NCBI RefSeq assembly: GCF_004355005.1
Contig: NZ_SMSJ01000016.1
Span: 1-64,000 of the forward strand
DNA from: Dankookia rubra
Lineage (GTDB): Bacteria > Pseudomonadota > Alphaproteobacteria > Acetobacterales > Acetobacteraceae
Reading direction: 5' to 3'
Length of the DNA stretch: 64,000 nt
Both the position numbers and the translations under genes were made by a program. The stretch's first letter is position 1. Each line of letters opens with the position of its first letter. The notes beneath the pieces were generated by a model. The model was not told the DNA's origin and searched no databases. It was given only the letters and a program-made list of their open reading frames with translations. Below, piece after piece: positions 53,304 through 61,529 of this stretch.

Positions 53304-54284
53304 CTATTCCAGGGTGATCCCGCGGGACTTGATGACCTCGCCCCATTTCGCGCTCTCGGCAACCACCTGCTGCGGCCAGGTCTCGGGCCTGCTCACATCG
53401 GGGAAGATCGAGCCGTTGCGCAGCTTCTCGATGATCTCCGGCTGCTGCAGCGCAGCGGCCTTGGCGGCGGCCAGCTGCTGGATGATCGCAGGCGGCGTGC
53501 CGGCCGGAGTCAGCAGCGCGAAGTCGGAGGAGCATTCGTAGCCGGGATAACCGCTCTCGGCGATGGTCGGCACCTCCGGTGCCAGCGGGTTGCGCTGCGG
53601 CGAGGAGACGCCGATCGCGGTGACCTGCCTCGAGGCGATCAGCGGAAGGGCGGTGACGGCATCGACGAAGGCCATCTCCACCTCCCCGGCGATCAGTGCC
53701 TGCACCGCCGGGGCGCCGCCCTTGTAGGTGACGTTCTGTACCTCGATCCCCGCCGAGCGCAGGAAGAGCTCGGTCGCCAGATGGGCCGAGGAACCGGCGC
53801 CGGAAGAGGCATAGGAGAGCTTGCCGTCCTGCGCCTTCGCTTTGACCACGAAGCCCTTGATGTCGGTCACGCCAAGCTTGTTGCTGGTGCAGAGGAAGAT
53901 CGGCGTGGTGGCGACGCGGCCGATGCCGGCAAAGGATTTCTCGTCGTCATAGCCGCGCTGCGGGAAGAGGTGCCGCGCCATGGCGTAGGTGGAGTTGACG
54001 CCGAGCAGCAGGGTATAGCCGTCCGGCCGGGCCCGGGCGACGGAGGCATGGCCGATGGTGCCGCTGGCGCCCGGGCGGTTGTCCACTACCACGTTGCCGC
54101 CGAGTTCCTTGGACAGCCCCTGGGCCAGGACGCGGGCGACGAAATCGGTGGACCCGCCGGGAGCCCAGGCGACGACGAGGGTGACCGGGCGGCTGCCGGG
54201 ATAGTCGCCCTGCGCGAAGGCGGGGCGCACGCCCAGCCCGAAGGCGGCGGCAAGGCCGAACTGGCGGCGGGTGAAGGTCGTCAT
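53304..54284 (-). CDS. TTT-family (Bug-type) substrate-binding protein of the quinate/protocatechuate locus
   Basis: A 326-residue Bug-type receptor. Residues 1-24 form a twin-arginine-like signal (FTRRQFGLAAAFGLGVRPAFAQ). The mature domain has RPVTLVVAWAPGGSTDFVARVLAQGL, VVVDNRPGASGTIGHASVARARPDGYTLLLG, and VTYKGGAPAVQALIAGEVEMAF. It is the first gene of the run with pcaH, pcaG, quiC and the MmgE/PrpD gene, and is divergent from the shikimate dehydrogenase gene. A role in uptake of a related aromatic or alicyclic acid (for example quinate, shikimate or protocatechuate) is inferred from context only. Confidence 0.88.
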   Translation of the reverse strand: MTTFTRRQFGLAAAFGLGVRPAFAQGDYPGSRPVTLVVAWAPGGSTDFVARVLAQGLSKELGGNVVVDNRPGASGTIGHASVARARPDGYTLLLGVNSTYAMARHLFPQRGYDDEKSFAGIGRVATTPIFLCTSNKLGVTDIKGFVVKAKAQDGKLSYASSGAGSSAHLATELFLRSAGIEVQNVTYKGGAPAVQALIAGEVEMAFVDAVTALPLIASRQVTAIGVSSPQRNPLAPEVPTIAESGYPGYECSSDFALLTPAGTPPAIIQQLAAAKAAALQQPEIIEKLRNGSIFPDVSRPETWPQQVVAESAKWGEVIKSRGITLE

Positions 54285-54335
54285 GGCGCTGTCCTCTCCT
54301 CGTCTCTTCGCGGACGGCCAGCCAGCAGGCCGGCG

Positions 54336-54364
54336 TTGACGTGTACGTACCAGATAGTACATAA
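54336..54364 (+). promoter_or_regulatory. probable promoter and TetR operator of the aroE-like gene
   Basis: TTGACG (54336-54341) is followed after 16 bases by TACATA (54358-54363), 33 bases before the ATG at 54397. Overlapping the -10 side is ACCAGATAGTACATAA (54349-54364), of which 12 of 16 bases recur at 55926-55941 on the far side of the tetR gene. The repeat of this motif at both flanks of the TetR gene makes it a likely shared binding site. TGTAC...GTACA also forms a short inverted repeat here. Confidence 0.5.
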
Positions 54365-54396
54365 ATGCCGCAAGAGGAAATCCGGAGCCGAACGCC

Positions 54397-55263
54397 ATGA
54401 CCGCCCAAGCCCCTTCCCCGGCCCGCCGTCCGCTGCTGCTCGGCTTGGTCGGCACCGGCATCCAGCTCTCCCGCACCCCGGCGATGCATATGCGGGAGGC
54501 GGCGGCGCAGGGTGTCGGCTGCGTCTACCGGCTGATCGACCTGACCGAGCTGGGCCTGGGCGCGGAGGTGCTTCCGGAGTTGCTGACGGCGGCGGAACGG
54601 ATGGGCTTCGATGGGCTGAACATCACGCATCCCTGCAAGCAGGCGGTGGTGCCGCTGCTGTCCGCGCTGTCGCCGGAAGCGGCGGCGCTCGGCGCGGTGA
54701 ACACCGTGGTGCTGCGGGGCGGAAAGCGCATCGGCCACAACACCGACTGCTCCGGCTTCGCCGAGGGTTTCCGGCGGCAGCTGCCGGATGCGGCGCTGGG
54801 GCGGGTGGTCCAGCTCGGCGCCGGCGGTGCCGGCACGGCGGTGGCGGAAGCGGCGCTGCGCCTGGGGGTCGGGGTCCTGACGCTGTTCGACATGGACCGG
54901 GCACGGGCGGAAAGCGTCGCTGCGGCACTCTGCGCGCGGCATGGTGCCGGGCGCGCGGTGGCCGGGGCGGACCTGCCCGCGGCGATGACGGCGGCCGACG
55001 GCCTGATCCATGCGACGCCGACCGGCACCGCCGCGCATCCCGGCCTGCCGCTGGACCCGGCGCTGCTGCAGCCGCGGCACTGGGTCAGCGAGATCGTCTA
55101 CTTCCCGCTCGAGACAGAGCTGCTGCGCGTGGCGCGGGCCAAGGGCTGCCGCACCGCGCATGGCGGCGGCATGGCAGTGTTCCAGGCGGTGCATGCCTTC
55201 GGCCATTTCTCGGGGCTGGTGCCGGATGCCGACCGCATGCTGGCGCATTTCGCCGAGATGTAA
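54397..55263 (+). CDS. aroE: shikimate/quinate dehydrogenase
   Basis: A 288-residue AroE-family enzyme that interconverts shikimate and 3-dehydroshikimate (or quinate and 3-dehydroquinate). The substrate-binding domain has GIQLSRTPAMHMREA and GFDGLNITHPCKQAVVPLL, including the catalytic lysine (about residue 83). The partner aspartate is in HNTDCSGFAEGF (about 119). The NAD(P) loop is VVQLGAGGAGTAVAEAAL. The first position of the usual S-x-S substrate motif is altered (QLSRTP). Placed opposite the quiC-pcaGH operon, it should be a catabolic paralogue feeding 3-dehydroshikimate to QuiC; it is unlikely to be the biosynthetic AroE. Confidence 0.88.
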   Translation: MTAQAPSPARRPLLLGLVGTGIQLSRTPAMHMREAAAQGVGCVYRLIDLTELGLGAEVLPELLTAAERMGFDGLNITHPCKQAVVPLLSALSPEAAALGAVNTVVLRGGKRIGHNTDCSGFAEGFRRQLPDAALGRVVQLGAGGAGTAVAEAALRLGVGVLTLFDMDRARAESVAAALCARHGAGRAVAGADLPAAMTAADGLIHATPTGTAAHPGLPLDPALLQPRHWVSEIVYFPLETELLRVARAKGCRTAHGGGMAVFQAVHAFGHFSGLVPDADRMLAHFAEM

Positions 55264-55267
55264 GCGA

Positions 55268-55912
55268 TCAGGGCCGCAGCCAGGCCAGCACCGCCTCGAC
55301 GATCATCGCCCGGTGCGCCGCGACGTGTTCCGTCGCCGTCAGGTCGCGGCGGAAGATCGCCTGCAGGGTGTGCCGGTTGGAGACGCGGTAGAAGCAGAAG
55401 CTGCTGATCAGCAGGTGCAGGTCGACAGCATCGACCCGGGCACGGAACACCCCCGCATGCTCCCCGCGGTCGAGCAGCGCGCGCAGGGTGCGGATCACCG
55501 CGTCATTGCGCTCGGCAACGGAGGGCGCCTGCTGCAGGTGCCGGGCGCTGTGAATGTTCTCCACCGCCACCATGCGGACGAACTCCGGATGCGCCGCGTG
55601 GTAGTCGAAGGTCACTTCGATCAGCCACCGCATCGCCGCGACGGGGTCCAGGCTGTCCAGTTCCAGTGCCTGCTCGGCGTCACGGATGCCGCCATACATC
55701 TCCTCCAGCACCGCGGCGTAGAGGCCTTCCTTGCTGCCGAAGTAGTAGTAGATCATCCGCTTGGTGGTGGCGGTGCGCGCCGCGATCTCGTCCACCCTTG
55801 CGCCGGACAGGCCCTTGTCGGCGAATTCGGCCAGTGCCGCGTCCAGGATGTTGCGGCGGGTCTGGTCGGGGTCGCGCAGCCGCGGGCGCGGTGCGACGGC
55901 GATATCGGGCAT
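55268..55912 (-). CDS. TetR-family transcriptional regulator
   Basis: A 214-residue TetR-type regulator. The DNA-binding part (about residues 14-62) reads RRNILDAALAEFADKGLSGARVDEIAARTATTKRMIYYYFGSKEGLYAAVLEE. The C-terminal part (TetR_C, with YHAAHPEFVRMVAVENIHSARHL) is typical of regulators near aromatic catabolic genes. It converges with the aroE-like gene (4 bases apart) and is divergent from the benzoylformate decarboxylase gene. The motif shared by the two flanking promoter regions suggests it controls both sets. Confidence 0.9.
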   Translation of the reverse strand: MPDIAVAPRPRLRDPDQTRRNILDAALAEFADKGLSGARVDEIAARTATTKRMIYYYFGSKEGLYAAVLEEMYGGIRDAEQALELDSLDPVAAMRWLIEVTFDYHAAHPEFVRMVAVENIHSARHLQQAPSVAERNDAVIRTLRALLDRGEHAGVFRARVDAVDLHLLISSFCFYRVSNRHTLQAIFRRDLTATEHVAAHRAMIVEAVLAWLRP

Positions 55913-55925
55913 CGGCTATGAACCT

Positions 55926-55941
55926 TCCGGTTAGTCCATAA
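55926..55941. promoter_or_regulatory. second copy of the putative TetR operator
   Basis: TCCGGTTAGTCCATAA matches the site at 54349-54364 in 12 of 16 positions, including the whole of TAGT and CATAA. It lies 14 bases upstream of the TetR start and 90 bases upstream of the benzoylformate decarboxylase start. This is consistent with autoregulation and possibly with control of the divergent gene. The site is inferred only from this repetition. Confidence 0.4.
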
Positions 55942-56030
55942 GGCTAGCACGGAAGCGGTACTGCGCCGCCATCGTCTTGCGGCCCGCCGCGTTTTCCCGG
56001 AACACGGGGGCAGGAGCGGGGAGCGACGCC

Positions 56031-57629
56031 ATGGCGGACACGGTCACGGTGCGGCAGGCCACGATGGCGCTGCTGCGGGATTGCGGCATGACCACCGTCT
56101 TCGGCAATCCCGGCTCGACCGAACTCGGCTTCCTCGATCGCTGGCCGAACGACTTCCGCTACGTGCTCGGGCTGCAGGAGGCCAGCGTCGTCGCCATGGC
56201 CGATGGCTATGCCCGGGCCAGCGGCCGCGCCGCCTTCTGCAACCTGCATTCGGCGGCCGGCCTCGGACATGCGCTGGGCAATGTCTTCACCGCCTACCGC
56301 AATCAGGCGCCGCTGGTGATCACCGCCGGGCAGCAGTCGCGCAGCCTGCTGCCGCGCAACCCCTTCCTCGGCGCGACGGACGCCGCCAGCTTCCCCAAGC
56401 CCTACGTCAAATGGTCCTGCGAGCCAGCCCGGGCCGAGGACGTGCCGGGCGCAATCGCGCATGCCTTCCACGTCGCGATGCAGCGGCCCTTCGGACCGAC
56501 CTTCGTCTCGATCCCGAGCGACGACTGGTCCGCGCCGACCCGCCCCCTGCCCCCGCGCCGCACCAGCCAGGACATGGCGCCCGACCCGGCGCTGCTGGCG
56601 GAATGCGCCGCGGCTCTGGCGGCGGCGCGCAACCCGGTGCTGGTGATCGGGCCGGAGGTCGATGCCGAGGCCGCCGGGCCCGCCGCCGTCGCACTGGCCG
56701 AGACGCTGCGCGCGCCGGTCTGGGCCAGCCCCTTCTGCAGCCGCATCGCCTTTCCCGAGGACCACACGCTGTTTGCCGGCTTCTTCGCCGCGGCGCCGCC
56801 CGCCATCTCCGCCGCGCTGGCGCCGCATGACCTGGTGCTGGTGCTCGGCGCGCCGGTCTTCACCTTCCATGTCGCCGGCGACTGCGCGCTGTTCACCTCG
56901 GGCACGCCGCTCTTCCAGCTGAGTGCGGATGGCGAGGCGATCGCCGCGGCCGGCACGGGTACCGGGATCCAGGGCAGCCTGCGGCTCGGCCTGCCGGCAC
57001 TGGCGGCGCTGCTGGTGCAGAGCGACCGCAGCCCGCCGCCGTCCCGCGCCCGTCCGGCGGCGCCCGCAGCCTCCGCCCCGATCAGCGCGGAATACCTGTT
57101 CCACCAGCTAGCGCGCCTGCTGCCGCGGGCGGCGGTGGTGGTGGAGGAAGCGCCCTCCCACCGCCCAGCGCTGCAGGCGCATCTGCCGATGCGCGACTGG
57201 GGTGGCTTCTACACCATGGCGAGTGGCGGGCTCGGCTATTCGCTGCCGGCGGCGGTCGGCATCGCGCTCGCGCATCCCGGGCGGCGGATCGTGGCGATCA
57301 TCGGCGACGGGTCGATGATGTATTCCATCCAGGCGCTCTGGACCGCGGCGCAGCACGCGCTGCCGCTGACCATCATTGTGGTCAACAACAGCGGCTATGG
57401 CGCGATGCGCAGCTTCAGCCGGGTGATGGGGACGGAAGGCGTGCCCGGCATCGACCTGCCCGGGCTGGATTTCGTCGCGCTGGCGCAGGGCATGGGCTGC
57501 CCCGGCCTGCGCGTCGAAGGGCCGAAGCTGCTGGCCGAAGCCCTGGCCGCGGCGCTGCGCCATGAGGGTCCGATGCTGGTCGAGGTCGCGGTCGATGCCG
57601 CCATCCCGACGCTCTACCACAAGTCCTGA
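56031..57629 (+). CDS. mdlC: benzoylformate decarboxylase-like thiamine diphosphate enzyme
   Basis: A 532-residue ThDP-dependent 2-keto acid decarboxylase. The N-terminal domain has VFGNPGSTELGFL, with the substrate serine (about residue 29), the cofactor glutamate in LGLQEASVVAMADGYARASG, and FCNLHSAAGLGHALGN with the active-site histidine (about 72). The C-terminal ThDP/Mg site is IIGDGSMMYSIQALWTAAQHALPLTIIVVNNSGYGAM. This pattern is that of MdlC, which makes benzaldehyde from benzoylformate in the mandelate path, but family members also act on other keto acids. No mandelate dehydrogenase is adjacent. The start chosen at MADTVTV has similarity from the first residues. Confidence 0.83.
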   Translation: MADTVTVRQATMALLRDCGMTTVFGNPGSTELGFLDRWPNDFRYVLGLQEASVVAMADGYARASGRAAFCNLHSAAGLGHALGNVFTAYRNQAPLVITAGQQSRSLLPRNPFLGATDAASFPKPYVKWSCEPARAEDVPGAIAHAFHVAMQRPFGPTFVSIPSDDWSAPTRPLPPRRTSQDMAPDPALLAECAAALAAARNPVLVIGPEVDAEAAGPAAVALAETLRAPVWASPFCSRIAFPEDHTLFAGFFAAAPPAISAALAPHDLVLVLGAPVFTFHVAGDCALFTSGTPLFQLSADGEAIAAAGTGTGIQGSLRLGLPALAALLVQSDRSPPPSRARPAAPAASAPISAEYLFHQLARLLPRAAVVVEEAPSHRPALQAHLPMRDWGGFYTMASGGLGYSLPAAVGIALAHPGRRIVAIIGDGSMMYSIQALWTAAQHALPLTIIVVNNSGYGAMRSFSRVMGTEGVPGIDLPGLDFVALAQGMGCPGLRVEGPKLLAEALAAALRHEGPMLVEVAVDAAIPTLYHKS

Positions 57630-57642
57630 GGACGAGACGCGC

Positions 57643-58626
57643 ATGCCACCGACCACCGCCCTGCGCCGCCGCGCCCTGCTCGGCATTGCCGCCATGCTGC
57701 CCGCCGCGCGCGCCGGGGCGCAGGCGTCCTGGCCGGCGCAGCCGATCCGCTTCGTCGTCCCCTTCCCGCCCGGCGGCCTGGTTGACCTGCTGGCGCGGCC
57801 ATTGGCGGCGCGGTTGCCGCAGCTGCTCGGCCAGCCGGTGATCGTCGAGAACCGGCCCGGCGCCGGCGGCAACATCGGCGCCGACCTGGTCGCCAAGGCG
57901 GCGCCCGATGGCTACACCTGGATGGTCGGGTCGATCGGCACGCTGGCGGTCAACCAGTTCCTCTATGCCCGCATGCCGTACGAGACGCGCCGCGCCTTCG
58001 CCCCGACCAGCCTGCTGGTGAACACGCCGAAGGTCGTGGCGGTCGGCGCCGGCAAGCCGTGGAAGACGCTCGCCGATCTGGTCGCCGCGGCGAAGGCGGC
58101 GCCCGGCACGCTCAGCGCCGGCTCGGCCGGCAACGGCACCAGCCTGCACATCGCGCTGGAGCTGTTCAAGCGGCAGGCCGGCCTCGACATCGTGCATGTC
58201 CCCTATCGCGGGGCGGCACCGGCACTGACCGACCTGGTGGCCGGCCGCATCGACATGATCATCGACAACCTGCCGAACATCCTGCCGCAGCTGCGCGACG
58301 GCGGCGCGCGGCCGCTGGCGGTGGCGACACCCAGCCGGCTGCCGCAGATCCCCGAGGTGCCGACCACGGCGGAAGCCGGGCTGCCCGGCTTTCTCTTCGG
58401 CACCTGGTTCGGCCTGGCCGCGCCCGCCGGGACCCCTGCCCCGATCCTGGCGCGCATGGCGCAGGCGGTGGACACGGCGTTGGGGGACCCCGAAATCGGC
58501 GGCCGCTTCGCCGAGCAGGGCGCCATTCTCGGCGGCGGCACCCCGGCGCAGTTCGCCGCCTTCATCGCGCAGGAGACGGCGCGGCTGGAGCCGGTGATCC
58601 GCGAGGCCGGCATCCGCGCGGAGTAG
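57643..58626 (+). CDS. TTT-family (Bug-type) substrate-binding protein
   Basis: A 327-residue Bug-type periplasmic receptor, third in the window. The signal peptide is residues 1-26 (RRRALLGIAAMLPAARAGAQ). The mature N-terminus has WPAQPIRFVVPFPPGGLVDLLARPL, followed by VIVENRPGAGGNIGADLVAKAAPDGYTWMVG and VPYRGAAPALTDLVAGRIDMI. It follows the benzoylformate decarboxylase-like gene by 13 bases and is almost certainly in the same operon, so its ligand may be the precursor of that enzyme's substrate (inference). It converges with the idonate dehydrogenase-like gene, with one base between the stops. Confidence 0.88.
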   Translation: MPPTTALRRRALLGIAAMLPAARAGAQASWPAQPIRFVVPFPPGGLVDLLARPLAARLPQLLGQPVIVENRPGAGGNIGADLVAKAAPDGYTWMVGSIGTLAVNQFLYARMPYETRRAFAPTSLLVNTPKVVAVGAGKPWKTLADLVAAAKAAPGTLSAGSAGNGTSLHIALELFKRQAGLDIVHVPYRGAAPALTDLVAGRIDMIIDNLPNILPQLRDGGARPLAVATPSRLPQIPEVPTTAEAGLPGFLFGTWFGLAAPAGTPAPILARMAQAVDTALGDPEIGGRFAEQGAILGGGTPAQFAAFIAQETARLEPVIREAGIRAE

Positions 58627-58627
58627 C

Positions 58628-59659
58628 TCAGAAGGCCAGCTGCACCTTCATCGCCCGGCTCCGGTCCCCGGCGAGCTCGAAGGCCGCGACCGCTTCCGTC
58701 GCCGGCAGGGTCGCGGTCAGCAGCGGCATCGGGTCGATCGCGCCGCGGCCGAGCAGTTCCACCGCCAAGGAGAATTCCTCCTGGAAGCGAAAAGTGCCGC
58801 GCAGCGCGATCTCCTTGGCCACCAGCGCCGAGAGCGGCAGGGTCACGTCGCCGCCGAGGCCGAGTTGGACGATGGTGGCACCGGGCCGCGCCACCTCGAT
58901 CGCGGTCTTCAGGGCGGCGGCGCTGCCGCTGGCCTCGAACACCACGTCGAAATGCCCCTTGTCCAGGGCGTAGCCGCGCAGCGCGTCGGGGTCCTCAGAC
59001 ACCGCCACGGTGCGGTCGGCGCCCATCCGCCGCGCGGTCAGCAGCGGGGCCGAGAGCAGGTCGGTGGCGACGATCTCCCGCGCCCCGGCATGGCGGGCGA
59101 CGGCGACGGCCAGCGTGCCGATCGGGCCCGCTCCGGTGACCAGGATGCGGGCGCCCATCAGCGGCCCGGCCTGCCTCGCCGCATGCAGGCAGACCGAGAG
59201 TGGCTCGGCAAAGGCGGCCAGGGTGGTGTCCATGCCGTCGGGCAGCACCACGGCGCGCGCCGCCTCGCAGACCAGGGTCTCGGCGAAGCCGCCCTGGACA
59301 TGCGGCAGGCGCATCGCGCTGCCGTAAAAGCGCATGTCGAGGCAGTGGTTGGGCTGGCCGGCGAGGCAGAAGCGGCAGGCGCCGCAGGGCAGGCTGGGAT
59401 TGACCGCGACAGCGGCGCCGAGTGCGAGGTGCGATACCCCCTCCCCGAGCGCGTCGATCGTGCCGGCGACCTCGTGCCCCAGCACCATCGGCTCCCGCAG
59501 CCGCACCGCGCCGAAGCCGCCATGCTGGTAGTAGTGCAGGTCGGAGCCGCAGATGCCGCCGTTGCGGATTCGGATGCGGACCTGGCCGCGGCCGGGCGCC
59601 GCCGGCGCATGGTCCTCGACCCGGAGGTCCTTCGGCGCGTGGATGACGACGGCACGCAT
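58628..59659 (-). CDS. idnD: zinc-dependent L-idonate 5-dehydrogenase-like alcohol dehydrogenase
   Basis: A 343-residue medium-chain dehydrogenase. The catalytic zinc region is GGICGSDLHYYQHGGFGAVRLREPMVLGHEVAG (residues about 34-66). The structural zinc cysteines are in PSLPCGACRFCLAGQPNHCLDMRFYG (about 91-116). The Rossmann loop is ILVTGAGPIGTLAVAVARHAGA. This arrangement and the RFYGSAMRLPHVQGGFAE segment match L-idonate 5-dehydrogenases, which oxidise L-idonate to 5-ketogluconate. Neighbouring ketogluconate-reductase and gluconate-5-dehydrogenase-like genes agree. It overlaps the upstream hydroxyacid dehydrogenase stop by one base. Confidence 0.85.
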   Translation of the reverse strand: MRAVVIHAPKDLRVEDHAPAAPGRGQVRIRIRNGGICGSDLHYYQHGGFGAVRLREPMVLGHEVAGTIDALGEGVSHLALGAAVAVNPSLPCGACRFCLAGQPNHCLDMRFYGSAMRLPHVQGGFAETLVCEAARAVVLPDGMDTTLAAFAEPLSVCLHAARQAGPLMGARILVTGAGPIGTLAVAVARHAGAREIVATDLLSAPLLTARRMGADRTVAVSEDPDALRGYALDKGHFDVVFEASGSAAALKTAIEVARPGATIVQLGLGGDVTLPLSALVAKEIALRGTFRFQEEFSLAVELLGRGAIDPMPLLTATLPATEAVAAFELAGDRSRAMKVQLAF

Positions 59660-60603
59660 CACTTGACCTCCGTGAGCAGCGGCTTGCCGGCAAAATGCGC
59701 CTCGACGTTGTCGCGCATCAGCTGGCCCATGGCCTTGCGGGTCTCGACCGTGCCGCTCGCCGCATGCGGCGCCAGCAGGACATTCGGGAACCCGGTGAAG
59801 GCCGGGTCGATCGTCGGCTCGTTCCAGAAGACGTCGAGGCCGGCCATGGCGATCCGGCCGCTGCGGAGCGCGTCCAGCAGCGCCGCCTCGTCGCAGCAGG
59901 AGCCGCGGGAAACGTTGACGAAGATGCAGCCGGGCTTGATGGCCTCGAAGGCGGCGCGGTCGATCAGCCCCTGGGTGGTCGGCCCGCCCATGGCGCAGCA
60001 GACCAGGATATCGACCTCGGGCGCCAGCGCCGCCGGGGTCGGGTACCAGGGATGGGACAGGTCGGCCTTCGGCGTGCGGCCGCTGTAGCTGATCTGCATC
60101 CCGAACCCCTCCGCCCGGCGCGCCACGGCGCGGCCGATGCGGCCGAGGCCGACGATGCCGATGCGCTTGCCCCAGACCCGGGTGGTCAGCGGCATGGAGC
60201 CTTCCCGGGTCCAGCGGCCGTCGCGCACCCAGGCATCGGCCTGCGGGACCTGCCGCGCCACGCCGAGCAGCAAGGCGAAGGCCTTGTCGGCCACGTCCTC
60301 GGTCAGCACGTCGGGGGTATTGGTTACCGGGATGCCGCGCGCGGCGCACCAGCCCTTGTCGATGGCGTCGATCCCGACGCCGTAGCAGGCGACCAGGCCA
60401 AGCTTCGGCAGCCGCTCCATGAGTGCGGCGGAGGCGCCGATCTCCCCCTTGGTGATGATGGCGCGGATTTCCGGCGCGTGCTCGGCCAGGAAGGCGGCCT
60501 CGTTCGGTGACTCGTAGAGCAGGCGGAGGGTGTAGCGCTCGGCCAGCGGCTCCAGGTCCCAATCGGGAAGGACGCCCATGACCAGAAGCTCCGGCTTGTC
60601 CAA
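59659..60603 (-). CDS. D-2-hydroxyacid dehydrogenase (2-ketogluconate/glyoxylate reductase type)
   Basis: A 314-residue NAD(P)-dependent D-isomer-specific 2-hydroxyacid dehydrogenase. Motifs: ACYGVGIDAIDKGWCAARGIPVTNTPDVLTEDVAD, the NADP loop RIGIVGLGRIGRAVARRAEGFG, the catalytic arginine in VNVSRGSCCDEAALLDAL, the glutamate region AGLDVFWNEPTIDPAF and the histidine in LLAPHAASGTVETR. A TTG start at 60603 is chosen because AGGGGAGG lies 6 bases upstream and the family's N-terminus begins there (DKPELLVMGVLP). Readings from upstream Mets add non-conserved sequence. It is in an operon with idnD and probably reduces a ketogluconate. Confidence 0.85.
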   Translation of the reverse strand: MDKPELLVMGVLPDWDLEPLAERYTLRLLYESPNEAAFLAEHAPEIRAIITKGEIGASAALMERLPKLGLVACYGVGIDAIDKGWCAARGIPVTNTPDVLTEDVADKAFALLLGVARQVPQADAWVRDGRWTREGSMPLTTRVWGKRIGIVGLGRIGRAVARRAEGFGMQISYSGRTPKADLSHPWYPTPAALAPEVDILVCCAMGGPTTQGLIDRAAFEAIKPGCIFVNVSRGSCCDEAALLDALRSGRIAMAGLDVFWNEPTIDPAFTGFPNVLLAPHAASGTVETRKAMGQLMRDNVEAHFAGKPLLTEVK

Positions 60604-60729
60604 CTGCGCCTCCCCTGCTTGTCTCGGCGGCTCTAGAGCAGATCGCTGGAGGGCGGCAACGCTCGGAAGCGTTAATCCGCTCGACAACCAGACGGCGGCG
60701 CGGCCGATGCCGCGCCAGGGGATGGGACG

Positions 60730-61500
60730 ATGTCGCTCAAGCTATTCGATCTGACGGGCCGGCGCGCCCTGGTGACCGGCTCCAGCCAGGGGATCGGCCT
60801 GGCGCTCGCCCGGGGTGTCGGCCTAGCCGGCGCCAGTCTGGTGCTTAACGGCCGCGACGTGGTGAAGCTGGAAAAGGCCGCCGCCGGGCTGCGCGCCGAT
60901 GGCGTCGCACAGGTCGACATCGCCGCTTTCGACGTCACCGACAGCGCCGCGGTGGATGCCGGCGTCGCCCGGATCGAGGCCGAGCTCGGCCCGATCGAGA
61001 TCCTGTTCAACAATGCCGGGGTGAACCTGCGCGGCGCGCTGGACGCAATGCCGGACGCGACCTGGCACGAGGTGATCGCCACCAACCTGCACAGCGCCTT
61101 CTTCTGCGCCCGGGCCGTGGCCAAGGGGATGCTCGGCCGCGGCCATGGCAAGATCATCAATACCTGCAGCGTGATGAGCATGCTCGGTCGTCCGACCACG
61201 GGTCCCTATACCGCGTCCAAGGGCGCCATCGGGATGCTGACCAAGGCGATGTGCGCGGACTGGGCGCAGCACGGGCTGCAATGCAACGGCATCGCCCCGG
61301 GCTACTTCAGCACCGAGCTCACCGCCCCGCTGCGGGCCAATGCCGAGTTCAATGACTGGCTCTGCAAGCGGACGCCTGCCGGCCGCTGGGGCGAGCTGCC
61401 GGAACTGGTCGGCGCCGCGGTCTTCCTGGCTTCGGACGCCGCGTCCTACGTCAACGGCCACCTGCTCTATGTTGACGGCGGACTGACAAGCGTGGTTTGA
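60730..61500 (+). CDS. idnO: gluconate 5-dehydrogenase-like short-chain dehydrogenase
   Basis: A 256-residue classical short-chain dehydrogenase. The cofactor loop is ALVTGSSQGIGLALARGV (about residues 13-30) and the NNAG motif is ILFNNAGVNLRG. The catalytic serine lies in TCSVMSMLGRP and the Tyr-Lys pair in YTASKGAIGMLTKAM (about 157-171). NLFDLTGRRALVTG-like openings and NGIAPGYFSTELTAPLRANAEF are typical of gluconate 5-dehydrogenases, which interconvert gluconate and 5-ketogluconate. It is divergent from the idnD pair with 126 bases between starts, and upstream of an amino-acid-type ABC transporter in the same direction. Confidence 0.85.
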   Translation: MSLKLFDLTGRRALVTGSSQGIGLALARGVGLAGASLVLNGRDVVKLEKAAAGLRADGVAQVDIAAFDVTDSAAVDAGVARIEAELGPIEILFNNAGVNLRGALDAMPDATWHEVIATNLHSAFFCARAVAKGMLGRGHGKIINTCSVMSMLGRPTTGPYTASKGAIGMLTKAMCADWAQHGLQCNGIAPGYFSTELTAPLRANAEFNDWLCKRTPAGRWGELPELVGAAVFLASDAASYVNGHLLYVDGGLTSVV

Positions 61501-61529
61501 GCAGCCCCAATCCCACCCGGAGGAAACCC

